Below, one piece after another: positions 1 to 6,435 of a DNA stretch of 7,456 bases. A program made the position numbers and the translations under genes. Each line of letters begins with the position of its first letter. Position 1 is the first letter of the stretch. Source of the stretch: Spirochaetaceae bacterium (lineage in GTDB: Bacteria; Spirochaetota; Spirochaetia; B11-G9); NCBI GenBank assembly GCA_030600745.1, contig JAUVLL010000161.1, positions 1-7,456 on the forward strand. The letters are read 5' to 3'. The notes beneath the pieces were generated by a model. The model was given only the letters and a program-made list of their open reading frames with translations, was not told where the DNA came from and did not search any database.

Positions 1-300
1 ATTTATGAACGATATTTCGAGAAAGATGGAAAAAGATATCATCATATCCTTGACCCTGATTCAGGATACCCCGTTGATAATAAACTGCTTAGTATCACAA
101 TAGTAACTGACAAGGGTATAACAGCAGACGCATATTCAACAGTTACTTTTTCCGCAGGGCTTGAGAAAGGTATGGAACTACTGGAATCTATAGCAAACAT
201 GGAAGGTATTTTTATTACAAAAGAACATATTGTCTATACTACATCAGGTCTGAAAGATTCATTCTCTCTGCTATCCTCTGATTATAAACTTGCCTTCTAA
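1..300 (+). CDS. apbE: FAD:protein FMN transferase (ApbE family), C-terminal part
   Basis: This reading frame is open from base 1 and ends at TAA 298-300, giving the last 99 residues of a protein whose start lies outside the window. ApbE enzymes move FMN from FAD onto a Thr/Ser of flavoproteins such as NqrB/NqrC and RnfD/RnfG, usually on the outer face of the inner membrane. Two family signatures are visible: YHHILDPDSGYP at residues 13-24 (family form H-x-x-D-P-x-T-G, here with Ser for Thr) and ADAYST at residues 42-47, where the Asp and the Thr are the usual Mg2+ ligands. The stretch LLSITIV between them and the GLEKGMELLE helix after them also fit the family. The partner flavoprotein cannot be seen. 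No clear intrinsic terminator follows the stop. The fold assignment is firm; the target is unknown. Confidence 0.87.
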   Translation: MYERYFEKDGKRYHHILDPDSGYPVDNKLLSITIVTDKGITADAYSTVTFSAGLEKGMELLESIANMEGIFITKEHIVYTTSGLKDSFSLLSSDYKLAF

Positions 301-336
301 TGCATATTATTACCCCCCGATTACCAATAAAACAGG

Positions 337-374
337 TTGTACTCAAGGCTGTTTCAAGCTAGTATATTGTACTA
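337..374 (+). promoter_or_regulatory. Candidate promoter and operator of the two-component operon
   Basis: The gap 301-375 holds a -10-like TATATT at 363-368, placed so that transcription would begin at about 375-376, at the kinase ATG itself. No good -35 lies 16-18 bp upstream; TTGTAC at 337-342 is 20 bp away. Two small repeats overlap the site. TTGTACT occurs at 337-343 and again at 367-373, exactly 30 bp apart, and TAGTA (360-364) is the inverted complement of TACTA (370-374) around a 5-base spacer. The same ATTGTAC heptamer recurs before the transporter gene. These are sequence observations; regulation, possibly by the response regulator itself, is inferred. Confidence 0.35.
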
Positions 375-375
375 A

Positions 376-2163
376 ATGGACTGGATTTTACGTAGTATAA
401 AAACTAAACTTACCCTCGGCGTTATCTCTGCAGTTGTTGTCCTTCTTGGCGTATTACTTATAATGAGCTACATATCCCTCAAAAACTACTCCCTTAACAA
501 TGCTCTTGAACTTTCTGAGACAATTCTTAACGATACTGATAGTAAAATAAGCAGGTTTTTTCTGGAGATAAACTACCTGGCAGATTCCCTGAAAAGAAAC
601 AGTACAATCTATGATATTAAACTTGATTTGATGAAAGAACTTTTTATTACAACCGTTTATGCTCGAAATGAATACCTGAGAGCTATCTACCTTGGCACCA
701 GGGAAGGTGAAATGTATGAATGGGGTGTGGGTGAAGGTTTTATAGATAACATACCGACATTCCCTGAGGGTTATGATCCGCGAGTCAGACCATGGTACAA
801 AGAAGCCCTGAATAACGAAGGATTCGCAGTATCAGAACCATACATCTATGCCAGTATCGATGCCCTGGGCATAACATGTGTTGTTCCGGTATATGACAGT
901 GAAAATATATTTGTTGGTGTTCTGGGACTTGACATACTACTCCAGGGGCTGGCCAGTATGATAAAAGATCTGGAGGTACAAAAACAGGGAAAAGTAATTC
1001 TGTTGAATCAAAACTTTGAAATACTTGCCGATCAGTTTAATGAATATACAGAGAATATTACCCAGTTAAGAATATTTAAGGACGCAGAATTAATTAATGG
1101 CCCGGAAGGATATTTTATAACTGAATTTGAAAATCAAAAGATGCTTACATCATATAAAATTATTGAATCTACAGGAGGAATACTTCTTGTATCAATTCCC
1201 TACCATGTTGTTATGGAATTTTCAAACCAGACTCTTGCCACAATACTTCTATCAGAAATATTTTTAATGTTTTTTTTATTGGTTATTTTAACAATTCTCC
1301 TGCATAAAATTATTACGGAGCCATTGGGGAAAATGCTAGGTGTAATGAAAGAGATTGAATATGGAAATGTAGATGCAAGAATTGTAACCAGAGGTGATGA
1401 TGAGTTTGCATCCTTAGGAAGACTCTTTAATCAGCTTGAGGATATTCGCCAGGAATATACCACAGGGATGGAACGGGAGATTAAGAACAGAACAAAAGAA
1501 ATAATTGATCTTCAGAATGAGAATACAAGGCTTCGAATTATCGAAGAAAAAGAAAGAATTTTCGGGAATCTTCATGATTCTCTTGGAGCCAGGTTAACTA
1601 ATATATTTATTAGCAATAATGTTGCAAAAAAGGCATTTCCAAATAACGATAAATTACTTAAAGACATGCTTGATAGAATAGATAAAAACACCAGACAAGG
1701 CATAAAGGATCTTAAAGAAATAATTTTTGGTCCTGATACGGGAGACAGAATAATTATAGACTTTGTAAAATTAATTGGCTTCAATATTCGGGAGAGGTTA
1801 AAGCTGAAAAATATAAACTTCCACTACACTCCCTGCAACAACGAAATAATTAATTGTCTGGACAGATCTCTCCGTTTTGAAGTAGAGAAACTTCTACAGG
1901 AAATAATAAGTAATGTACTGAGACATGCTGAAGCTACAGAAGTTTGCCTGGAAATGGATATTAACAATAATAATCTGGTAATAGATCTAAAAGATAATGG
2001 TATTGGATTTAAGTATAATGAAGAGAATAAAACCGGATTTGGAATAAATAGTATAATAAGCAGAATAAACAGATTGAATGGTAAGATAGAAATTAAAACG
2101 GCTCCGGAAGAAGGGGTAGCCTTCTATATATCAATACCGGATAAACAGGATAAAGAGTTGTGA
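376..2163 (+). CDS. Membrane sensor histidine kinase, dCache-HAMP-HisKA_3-HATPase, probable amino acid sensor
   Basis: This 595-residue protein is the sensor of a two-component system. In order: TM1 (about 12-34); an extracellular double-Cache domain (about 35-285); TM2 (about 286-310); HAMP (about 311-363); a coiled linker; a HisKA_3 dimerisation domain with phospho-acceptor His400 in LHDSLGARL; and an ATPase domain with N-box Asn513, G1 box DNGIGF (540-545) and G2 GFG (554-556). The Cache domain contains YDPRVRPWY (133-141), then Tyr156 and Asp186, spaced like the amino-acid-binding set of dCache_1 receptors such as PctA, so the ligand is probably an amino acid. The HisKA_3 phosphatase motif D-x-x-x-Q reads D401-S-L-G-A405 here. 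In-frame TAA at 373-375 makes ATG 376 the first possible ATG; there is no Shine-Dalgarno before it. The stop overlaps the response regulator start. The architecture is certain; the ligand is inferred. Confidence 0.95.
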   Translation: MDWILRSIKTKLTLGVISAVVVLLGVLLIMSYISLKNYSLNNALELSETILNDTDSKISRFFLEINYLADSLKRNSTIYDIKLDLMKELFITTVYARNEYLRAIYLGTREGEMYEWGVGEGFIDNIPTFPEGYDPRVRPWYKEALNNEGFAVSEPYIYASIDALGITCVVPVYDSENIFVGVLGLDILLQGLASMIKDLEVQKQGKVILLNQNFEILADQFNEYTENITQLRIFKDAELINGPEGYFITEFENQKMLTSYKIIESTGGILLVSIPYHVVMEFSNQTLATILLSEIFLMFFLLVILTILLHKIITEPLGKMLGVMKEIEYGNVDARIVTRGDDEFASLGRLFNQLEDIRQEYTTGMEREIKNRTKEIIDLQNENTRLRIIEEKERIFGNLHDSLGARLTNIFISNNVAKKAFPNNDKLLKDMLDRIDKNTRQGIKDLKEIIFGPDTGDRIIIDFVKLIGFNIRERLKLKNINFHYTPCNNEIINCLDRSLRFEVEKLLQEIISNVLRHAEATEVCLEMDINNNNLVIDLKDNGIGFKYNEENKTGFGINSIISRINRLNGKIEIKTAPEEGVAFYISIPDKQDKEL

Positions 2164-2804
2164 TCAGAATTGTGATAATAGAGGATATAGAGGAAGTACG
2201 TCAGGGTTTGAGATACCTGCTGAGCCTTGATCCACAGCTGGTAATTTTAAAAACCTATGCCAGAGCCGAACCATTTCTGGAATCATTTCCACTCTTTACA
2301 GTACCTGATATTGTGCTTATGGATATTGGCCTTCCAGGGATAAACGGGATAGAGGCAACAGCAATTATAAAAGGGGAATATCCTGATATAGATATTCTAA
2401 TGCTAACCATATTCGAAGAGGAAGACAAAATATTAAGTGCAATTCAGGCTGGTGCAACCGGGTATGTCCTGAAAAACACTGACCCGGGAGAACTGGCTTC
2501 CCAGATAAAAAGTATATACTCCGGAGGATCACCAATAAGCCCGAATATTGCCCGTAAATTACTGACTGAGTTCCAAAAAGAGAGAAATAATAATGAAAAG
2601 AAAAACTATAACCTTACGCCCAGAGAAAAAGATATTTTTAAAGGTATTGTAGATGGCCTGACTTACAGGGAAATAAGCAGCAGATATAACATTGCAAGTT
2701 CCACTGTAAAAAAACATATTCTTCATATATATCAGAAGCTTGAGGTAAACTCCAAAGTTGAATTTATTAAAAAAGTAATGGAAGAAGACCTGATAGGAAA
2801 TTAA
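2160..2804 (+). CDS. NarL/FixJ-type response regulator (REC plus LuxR-type HTH)
   Basis: This is the 214-residue partner of the kinase. The receiver domain (about 1-120) has the acidic pair Glu8/Asp9, phospho-acceptor Asp55 in LMDIGLPG, Thr83 and Lys105 in GYVLKN, all the standard catalytic positions. A Lys/Asn-rich linker (about 139-149) leads to a LuxR/GerE DNA-binding domain (about 150-212) starting LTPREKDIF, with the recognition helix region around SSTVKKHILHIYQKL. It starts at GTG 2160 within GTGA, so the start overlaps the kinase TGA and translation is probably coupled. HisKA_3 kinases normally pair with this regulator class, so the two are very likely cognate. The likeliest targets are its own operon and the transporter just downstream, because both upstream regions carry ATTGTAC; that is inference. 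Confidence 0.96.
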   Translation: MIRIVIIEDIEEVRQGLRYLLSLDPQLVILKTYARAEPFLESFPLFTVPDIVLMDIGLPGINGIEATAIIKGEYPDIDILMLTIFEEEDKILSAIQAGATGYVLKNTDPGELASQIKSIYSGGSPISPNIARKLLTEFQKERNNNEKKNYNLTPREKDIFKGIVDGLTYREISSRYNIASSTVKKHILHIYQKLEVNSKVEFIKKVMEEDLIGN

Positions 2805-2945
2805 TAATCTCTTTCTCTACACCAAATGGGGTATAAAGTACTCTAATTTTTACGTTAATTGTAATAATTTCATCATTCTGGTGAATATACTTGCTCTTTT
2901 TTCCATTGTTTCATTGTACAATATTAAATTTCTCTGGAGGAAAAA
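2805..2945. promoter_or_regulatory. Transporter upstream region with palindrome ATTGTACAAT
   Basis: This 141-bp gap contains a perfect 10-bp palindrome, ATTGTACAAT, at 2913-2922, 23 bp before the transporter ATG. Its last six bases, TACAAT, could also serve as a -10, and TATACT at 2886-2891 is a second -10-like hexamer. Neither has a good -35 at normal spacing, which is what one expects of a promoter needing an activator. A weaker inverted repeat, TTAC (2850-2853) and GTAA (2861-2864), lies further upstream. GGAGG at 2936-2940, five bases from the ATG, is a strong ribosome binding site. No convincing terminator follows the response regulator, so read-through into the transporter is possible. 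Confidence 0.4.
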
Positions 2946-4232
2946 ATGAGTTCAAATGACAAAAAAGGAATGTTTGACTGGTATTTCAAGTCAAATCTTC
3001 TAATCAGAATCCTGATCGGTCTAATTTTAGGTGGTATTGTCGGGGTAGTTGCAGGTGAATCAATTCTATGGGTAAACCCATTGGGAAGCCTGTTTGTCAA
3101 TCTGCTTAAGATGATTGTTATGCCGGTTATTCTGGCATCACTGGTAGTAGGTGCTGCAAGCATCAACCCTGCTGAACTGGGTAGAGTAGGAATCAAGATA
3201 ATACTTTTTTACATAGTAACTTCAGCTTTTGCAGTAGCTATGGGTCTCTTGATGGGAAACATATTCAAACCTGGAGCGGGATTAGCCCTTGGTAGTGCAG
3301 CAGAAGCTGCCGGAAGAGTGCTGAAACAGCCTAAATTCATTGATACCCTTATTGCAATTGTACCAAAAAACCCCTTTGGCGCCTTTGCTTCAGGAGCAGT
3401 ACTTCCTACAATATTTTTTGCAATACTCTTTGGAATAGGTATCTCATACCTGAAAACCAGCTCCGATGCCAGAATTAAAAAAGCCGGTGACACATTATTC
3501 ATGGTTTTTGACGGTGCTGCAGAAGTAATGTACATGATGGTTCGATGGGTACTTCAGTTTGCACCTATAGGTGTATTTGCCCTTATAGCTGTTGTTTTTG
3601 CTAAGCAGGGTCCAAAGGTTGTTGGTGCTCTGGGAACAGTAACCATTGCAGCATTCCTCGGATATATACTTCATGTGGTAATAATCTACGGCGGGCTTCT
3701 TCTTATCAATCGACTAAGTGTTGTTAAATTCTTTAAAGGAGCCAAAGGCCCCATGCTGACAGCTTTTGTTACCAGAAGCAGCAGCGGCACATTGCCTGTT
3801 ACCATGACCGATGTGGATAAGAACCTTGGTGTTTCAAAGAACATCTATTCCTTTACACTTCCATTGGGTGCAACAATCAACATGGATGGGACCGCCATCT
3901 ATCAGGGTGTATGTGCATTGTTTATAGGGTTCGCTATCGGAATGCCTCTTTCTTTTGCACAGCAGATTACAGTTATTCTGACTGCAGTCCTGGCATCAAT
4001 TGGAACAGCCGGTGTACCTGGAGCCGGAGCTATTATGCTTCTTATGGTTTTAAACTCAGTAGGTCTCCCTGTAGAAGCCGGAACACCTGTTGCTGCAGCG
4101 TATGCAATGATTCTTGGAATCGATGCCATTCTTGATATGGGTCGTACAAGTGTTAATGTTACCGGTGATATGGTTGGAACAACCCTTGTTGCCAAGAGTG
4201 AAAAAGAACTTGATATGGCTAAGTGGGAGTAG
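2946..4232 (+). CDS. gltP: Glutamate/aspartate:cation symporter (DAACS/SLC1 family)
   Basis: This 428-residue inner-membrane transporter belongs to the family of GltPh and the eukaryotic EAATs and probably imports acidic amino acids with sodium or protons. All signatures are present: the HP1 serine motif RSSSGTLPVT (277-286), NMDGT of TM7 (312-316), HP2 GTAGVPGAG (353-361) and a TM8 run with Asp393, Asp397, Arg400, Thr401, Asn404 and Asp408. These correspond to GltPh Asp390, Asp394, Arg397, Thr398, Asn401 and Asp405. Asp394 holds the amino group of the substrate and Arg397 its side-chain carboxylate, so acidic amino acids are expected rather than neutral ones; DctA-type C4-dicarboxylate carriers differ at this place. 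GltPh also takes D-aspartate, relevant to the racemase nearby. GGAGG precedes ATG 2946 by five bases. It stands alone between a regulatory gap and a strong terminator. The symbol marks the family; exact orthology is not shown. Confidence 0.94.
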   Translation: MSSNDKKGMFDWYFKSNLLIRILIGLILGGIVGVVAGESILWVNPLGSLFVNLLKMIVMPVILASLVVGAASINPAELGRVGIKIILFYIVTSAFAVAMGLLMGNIFKPGAGLALGSAAEAAGRVLKQPKFIDTLIAIVPKNPFGAFASGAVLPTIFFAILFGIGISYLKTSSDARIKKAGDTLFMVFDGAAEVMYMMVRWVLQFAPIGVFALIAVVFAKQGPKVVGALGTVTIAAFLGYILHVVIIYGGLLLINRLSVVKFFKGAKGPMLTAFVTRSSSGTLPVTMTDVDKNLGVSKNIYSFTLPLGATINMDGTAIYQGVCALFIGFAIGMPLSFAQQITVILTAVLASIGTAGVPGAGAIMLLMVLNSVGLPVEAGTPVAAAYAMILGIDAILDMGRTSVNVTGDMVGTTLVAKSEKELDMAKWE

Positions 4233-4256
4233 TTAGATAGTTTTAATAATTCCACA

Positions 4257-4289
4257 AGGGGAGGAGGTTAAACTTCCTCCCCTATTTTT
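4257..4289 (+). terminator. Rho-independent terminator of the transporter gene
   Basis: GGGGAGGA (4258-4265) pairs perfectly with TCCTCCCC (4275-4282). The stem can grow inward through a G-T wobble and two more pairs to a three-base loop, and outward by one A-T pair (4257/4283). A T-rich tail, ATTTTTA, follows at 4284-4290. It lies 24 bp after the transporter stop and should separate the transporter transcript from the enzyme pair downstream. Confidence 0.9.
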
Positions 4290-4303
4290 ATATACTATGT
4301 GTG

Positions 4304-4309
4304 AAGGAG
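4304..4309 (+). promoter_or_regulatory. Ribosome binding site AAGGAG that fixes the ATG 4316 start
   Basis: AAGGAG at 4304-4309 lies six bases before ATG 4316. An in-frame GTG at 4301 would place this site inside the coding sequence and would itself have no ribosome binding site, so ATG 4316 is preferred. A -10-like TATACT (4291-4296) lies just upstream, but a start from it would leave only about a dozen bases of leader. Confidence 0.8.
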
Positions 4310-4315
4310 TCAAAT

Positions 4316-5467
4316 ATGGCAAGGCTTGTCTGTTCCAGCTGTGGTAAAGAGTATTCTGCCGGAGATCCGGTATGGAGGTGCAGTTGCGGAGGAATTCTTG
4401 ACATTAAATTCACTCCTTGCTTTGATAGAAAAAAAATGAAATCAAAACCTCATGGAATGTGGAAATACAGGGATGCCATTCCTATTAGTGATAAAAACAT
4501 AGTCAGCTTCCAGGAAGGGTTTACACCGCTTCTGGAAGTGAAAACGGGAGAAGGCAGACTCCTTGTAAAGCAGGATCATCTTTTCCCGACAGGATCATAC
4601 AAGGACAGAGGGGCATCAGTACTTATCAGCAAAGTTAAAGAACTAGGAATAAAAAAAGTTGTGGAGGATTCCTCCGGTAACGCCGGCGCAGCTGTAGCAG
4701 CTTATTGCGCTAAAGCAGGTATTGAGTGTGATATCTATGTTCCGAAAAGTACTTCTACCGGAAAACTGGCTCAGATCAAGTTGTATGGAGCAAATCTGCA
4801 TAAGATTCCCGGTTCCAGAGAAGATACAGCGGAAGCAGTTATGGAAGCAGCTGAGAAAAACTACTATGCAAGCCATTCATGGAATCCCTGGTTCTTTCAG
4901 GGTACAAAAACATTTGCATACGAGGTTTGCGAACAGTTGGGATGGACATCCCCGGATGTCGTAATACTGCCGGTCGGGAACGGAACCCTTTTCCTTGGTG
5001 CATATATCGGATTTTCAGAACTTAAGAATGGGGGAATAATTGATTCAATTCCAAAGTTGATTGCCGTACAGACTGCAAACTGCGCACCCCTTTATAAAAG
5101 CTATATAAACAAACTTAATAAACCTTCAAGTATTGAATCAGTTGTTAATACCCTGGCAGAGGGAATTGCAATAGCAAAACCTGTCAGAGGTACTCAAATT
5201 TTGGAAGCCATCAGGGAAACAAGTGGAGAGATCATTGCGGTAACTGAAGATGAGATTAAAACAAGTTTATACACCATGATGAAGCAGGGATATTATATTG
5301 AGCCCACAAGTGCAGCTGTTATTGCAGGTGCTGTAAATTTCCAAAAGAAAAACATGGACAGTATTGGAGATAAGACCCTTGTTACTGTTTTTACAGGTCA
5401 TGGATTGAAGGGCACCGACAAACTATTGAAATTAAATGACAAGCGAAAAATGAATAATGGAAAATGA
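4316..5467 (+). CDS. Threonine-synthase-like PLP-dependent enzyme (fold type II) with N-terminal zinc ribbon
   Basis: This 383-residue cytoplasmic enzyme resembles threonine synthase, which makes threonine from O-phosphohomoserine. The N-terminus has four ribbon cysteines, Cys6/Cys9 and Cys22/Cys24, as in the archaeal/bacterial short form of the family. The PLP lysine is Lys96 in PTGSYKDRG, where Tyr replaces the commoner Phe of SFKDRG. SSGNAG (119-124) fits the cofactor/substrate loop, GNGT (221-224) the phosphate-binding turn, IEPTSAA (328-334) the conserved C-terminal helix, and TGHGLK (360-365) the family tail motif. No homoserine dehydrogenase or kinase gene is present in the window, while a racemase gene overlaps its end by 11 bp and an acidic amino acid transporter lies upstream. 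A side role, such as elimination or replacement at the beta carbon of another amino acid (as in cysteate synthase, a relative), is therefore possible. The fold and cofactor are secure; the reaction is not. Confidence 0.85.
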   Translation: MARLVCSSCGKEYSAGDPVWRCSCGGILDIKFTPCFDRKKMKSKPHGMWKYRDAIPISDKNIVSFQEGFTPLLEVKTGEGRLLVKQDHLFPTGSYKDRGASVLISKVKELGIKKVVEDSSGNAGAAVAAYCAKAGIECDIYVPKSTSTGKLAQIKLYGANLHKIPGSREDTAEAVMEAAEKNYYASHSWNPWFFQGTKTFAYEVCEQLGWTSPDVVILPVGNGTLFLGAYIGFSELKNGGIIDSIPKLIAVQTANCAPLYKSYINKLNKPSSIESVVNTLAEGIAIAKPVRGTQILEAIRETSGEIIAVTEDEIKTSLYTMMKQGYYIEPTSAAVIAGAVNFQKKNMDSIGDKTLVTVFTGHGLKGTDKLLKLNDKRKMNNGK

Positions 5468-6248
5468 AAAAGTAATTATTATTGGCGGGGGTGTGGGTCC
5501 ACAGGCAGGGACAGTTCTGCACAATTACATTATTGAAAACACCCTTACTGACGGCACGGATCAGGATCATCTGGATGTTTACCATTTTTCACGATCATCA
5601 GATATTCCTGACCGCACTGATTCACTGGAAAATGGAACTGTAGAGAAACCTGCACTGGGTATGTATAGGACTTTTAAAATTGCAGCTTCAGCCATCAATA
5701 TTGAGGGAAGAAAAGCTGTTGGAGGAATTCCATGTAATACCTTTCATGCACTGGAGATTTTCGAAAAGTTCAAAAAATTAATAAAAGAATTTGAACCTAA
5801 AATTATAATAGTTAATATGATAGACGAAACTGTAAAAGAAATTCTTAATAACTATCCCGGAATTCAAAAAATTGGTCTTCTGTCTACAACAGGAACCAGA
5901 AAGGCGGGGGTCTATTCAGATCAGATTAAAAGAATGGGTCCTGAAGTTATTCAGGTACCTGAAGAAATTCAGCCAAAACTGCACAATTCCATCTACAATA
6001 AAGAATGGGGAATAAAAGCCCTAACTCCTGTCGGTATTAAAGCAAAAACAAACTTCGAAGAATTTGCTGATTACCTGATAGATAATGGTGCAGAAATAAT
6101 AATTTTAGGATGTACGGAAATACCACTGGCCCTTCCCTATAAGCAGTATAAAGATATCCCACTCATAGATCCTATGGTCTCCCTGGCCAGAGCATTGATC
6201 AGAGAAGCAAATTCTTCTAAACTCAAACAGCAGCCCGGGATCTCTTGA
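5457..6248 (+). CDS. Aspartate/glutamate racemase family protein
   Basis: This 263-residue protein belongs to the cofactor-independent Asp/Glu racemase superfamily, which inverts the alpha carbon using two cysteines. Both are present: Cys93 in GIPCNTFHA and Cys219 in LGCTEIPLAL. The N-terminal glycine loop IIGGGVGPQAG (8-18) and the late IDPM (237-240) also fit the aspartate racemase branch. The likely reaction is interconversion of L- and D-aspartate, or of a related acidic amino acid. ATG 5457 overlaps the end of the PLP enzyme gene by 11 bp; the Shine-Dalgarno is weak, so translation is probably coupled. The transporter upstream belongs to a family that accepts both aspartate enantiomers. 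Related hydantoin racemases and maleate isomerases also use paired cysteines, so the substrate remains an inference. The C-terminal tail after about 250 is poorly conserved-looking. Confidence 0.87.
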   Translation: MENEKVIIIGGGVGPQAGTVLHNYIIENTLTDGTDQDHLDVYHFSRSSDIPDRTDSLENGTVEKPALGMYRTFKIAASAINIEGRKAVGGIPCNTFHALEIFEKFKKLIKEFEPKIIIVNMIDETVKEILNNYPGIQKIGLLSTTGTRKAGVYSDQIKRMGPEVIQVPEEIQPKLHNSIYNKEWGIKALTPVGIKAKTNFEEFADYLIDNGAEIIILGCTEIPLALPYKQYKDIPLIDPMVSLARALIREANSSKLKQQPGIS

Positions 6249-6293
6249 AAAAAAAAGAATTATTACCTATCATCTCATTGAAGCAGAAATATA

Positions 6294-6435
6294 ATGGGAG
6301 CCGAATCTTACCAGAGGTAAATTCAAATATCCAGTACTTGTCTTTTTTCTGGCTGTACTTATTTCTCCGGTCTTTTCTGAAGATCGTACAAATGCTGTCC
6401 CTAAAGAACACTTAGGAAAAAACTTTCTTGAGAGT
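6294..6435 (+). other. Signal peptide and N-terminus of the omptin, with no in-frame start codon
   Basis: In the omptin frame, the segment after TAA 6292-6294 encodes a typical export signal: basic TRGKFKYP, hydrophobic VLVFFLAVLISP, then VFS before acidic ED, a plausible signal peptidase I site. There is no cysteine lipobox. No ATG, GTG or TTG is in this frame before GTG 6436, which is past the signal. ATG 6294-6296 is off by one base. Dropping one G from GGG 6296-6298 would give MEPNLTRGKFKYP, a sound start. Read without that change, ATG 6294 stops after eight codons. This is either a sequencing error, a real frameshift, or a non-standard start. Confidence 0.7.

Noticed and set aside
2815..2836. 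Terminator after the response regulator
   Set aside because: The TACACC/GGGGTA pairing is only six bases with a mismatch and no adjacent T-run of note.
2880..2896. Sigma-54 promoter (TGG...TTGC) before the transporter
   Set aside because: GG and GC are separated by 11 bases instead of 10, the C-A-C part is missing, and the neighbouring regulator is NarL-type without an AAA+ domain.
2924..4255. Long minus-strand reading frames across the transporter gene
   Set aside because: They lie entirely opposite the strongly conserved transporter, lack ribosome binding sites and show no recognisable motif.
4301..4315. GTG 4301 as the start of the threonine-synthase-like gene
   Set aside because: It would contain the AAGGAG ribosome binding site; ATG 4316 has correct spacing and starts directly before the zinc ribbon.
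6245..6415. Small ORF starting TTG 6245, overlapping the racemase stop
   Set aside because: It opens with a lysine-rich start-like run but has no ribosome binding site and reads the omptin signal region in the wrong frame; it looks like a shadow, though it remains a remote possibility for a leader.
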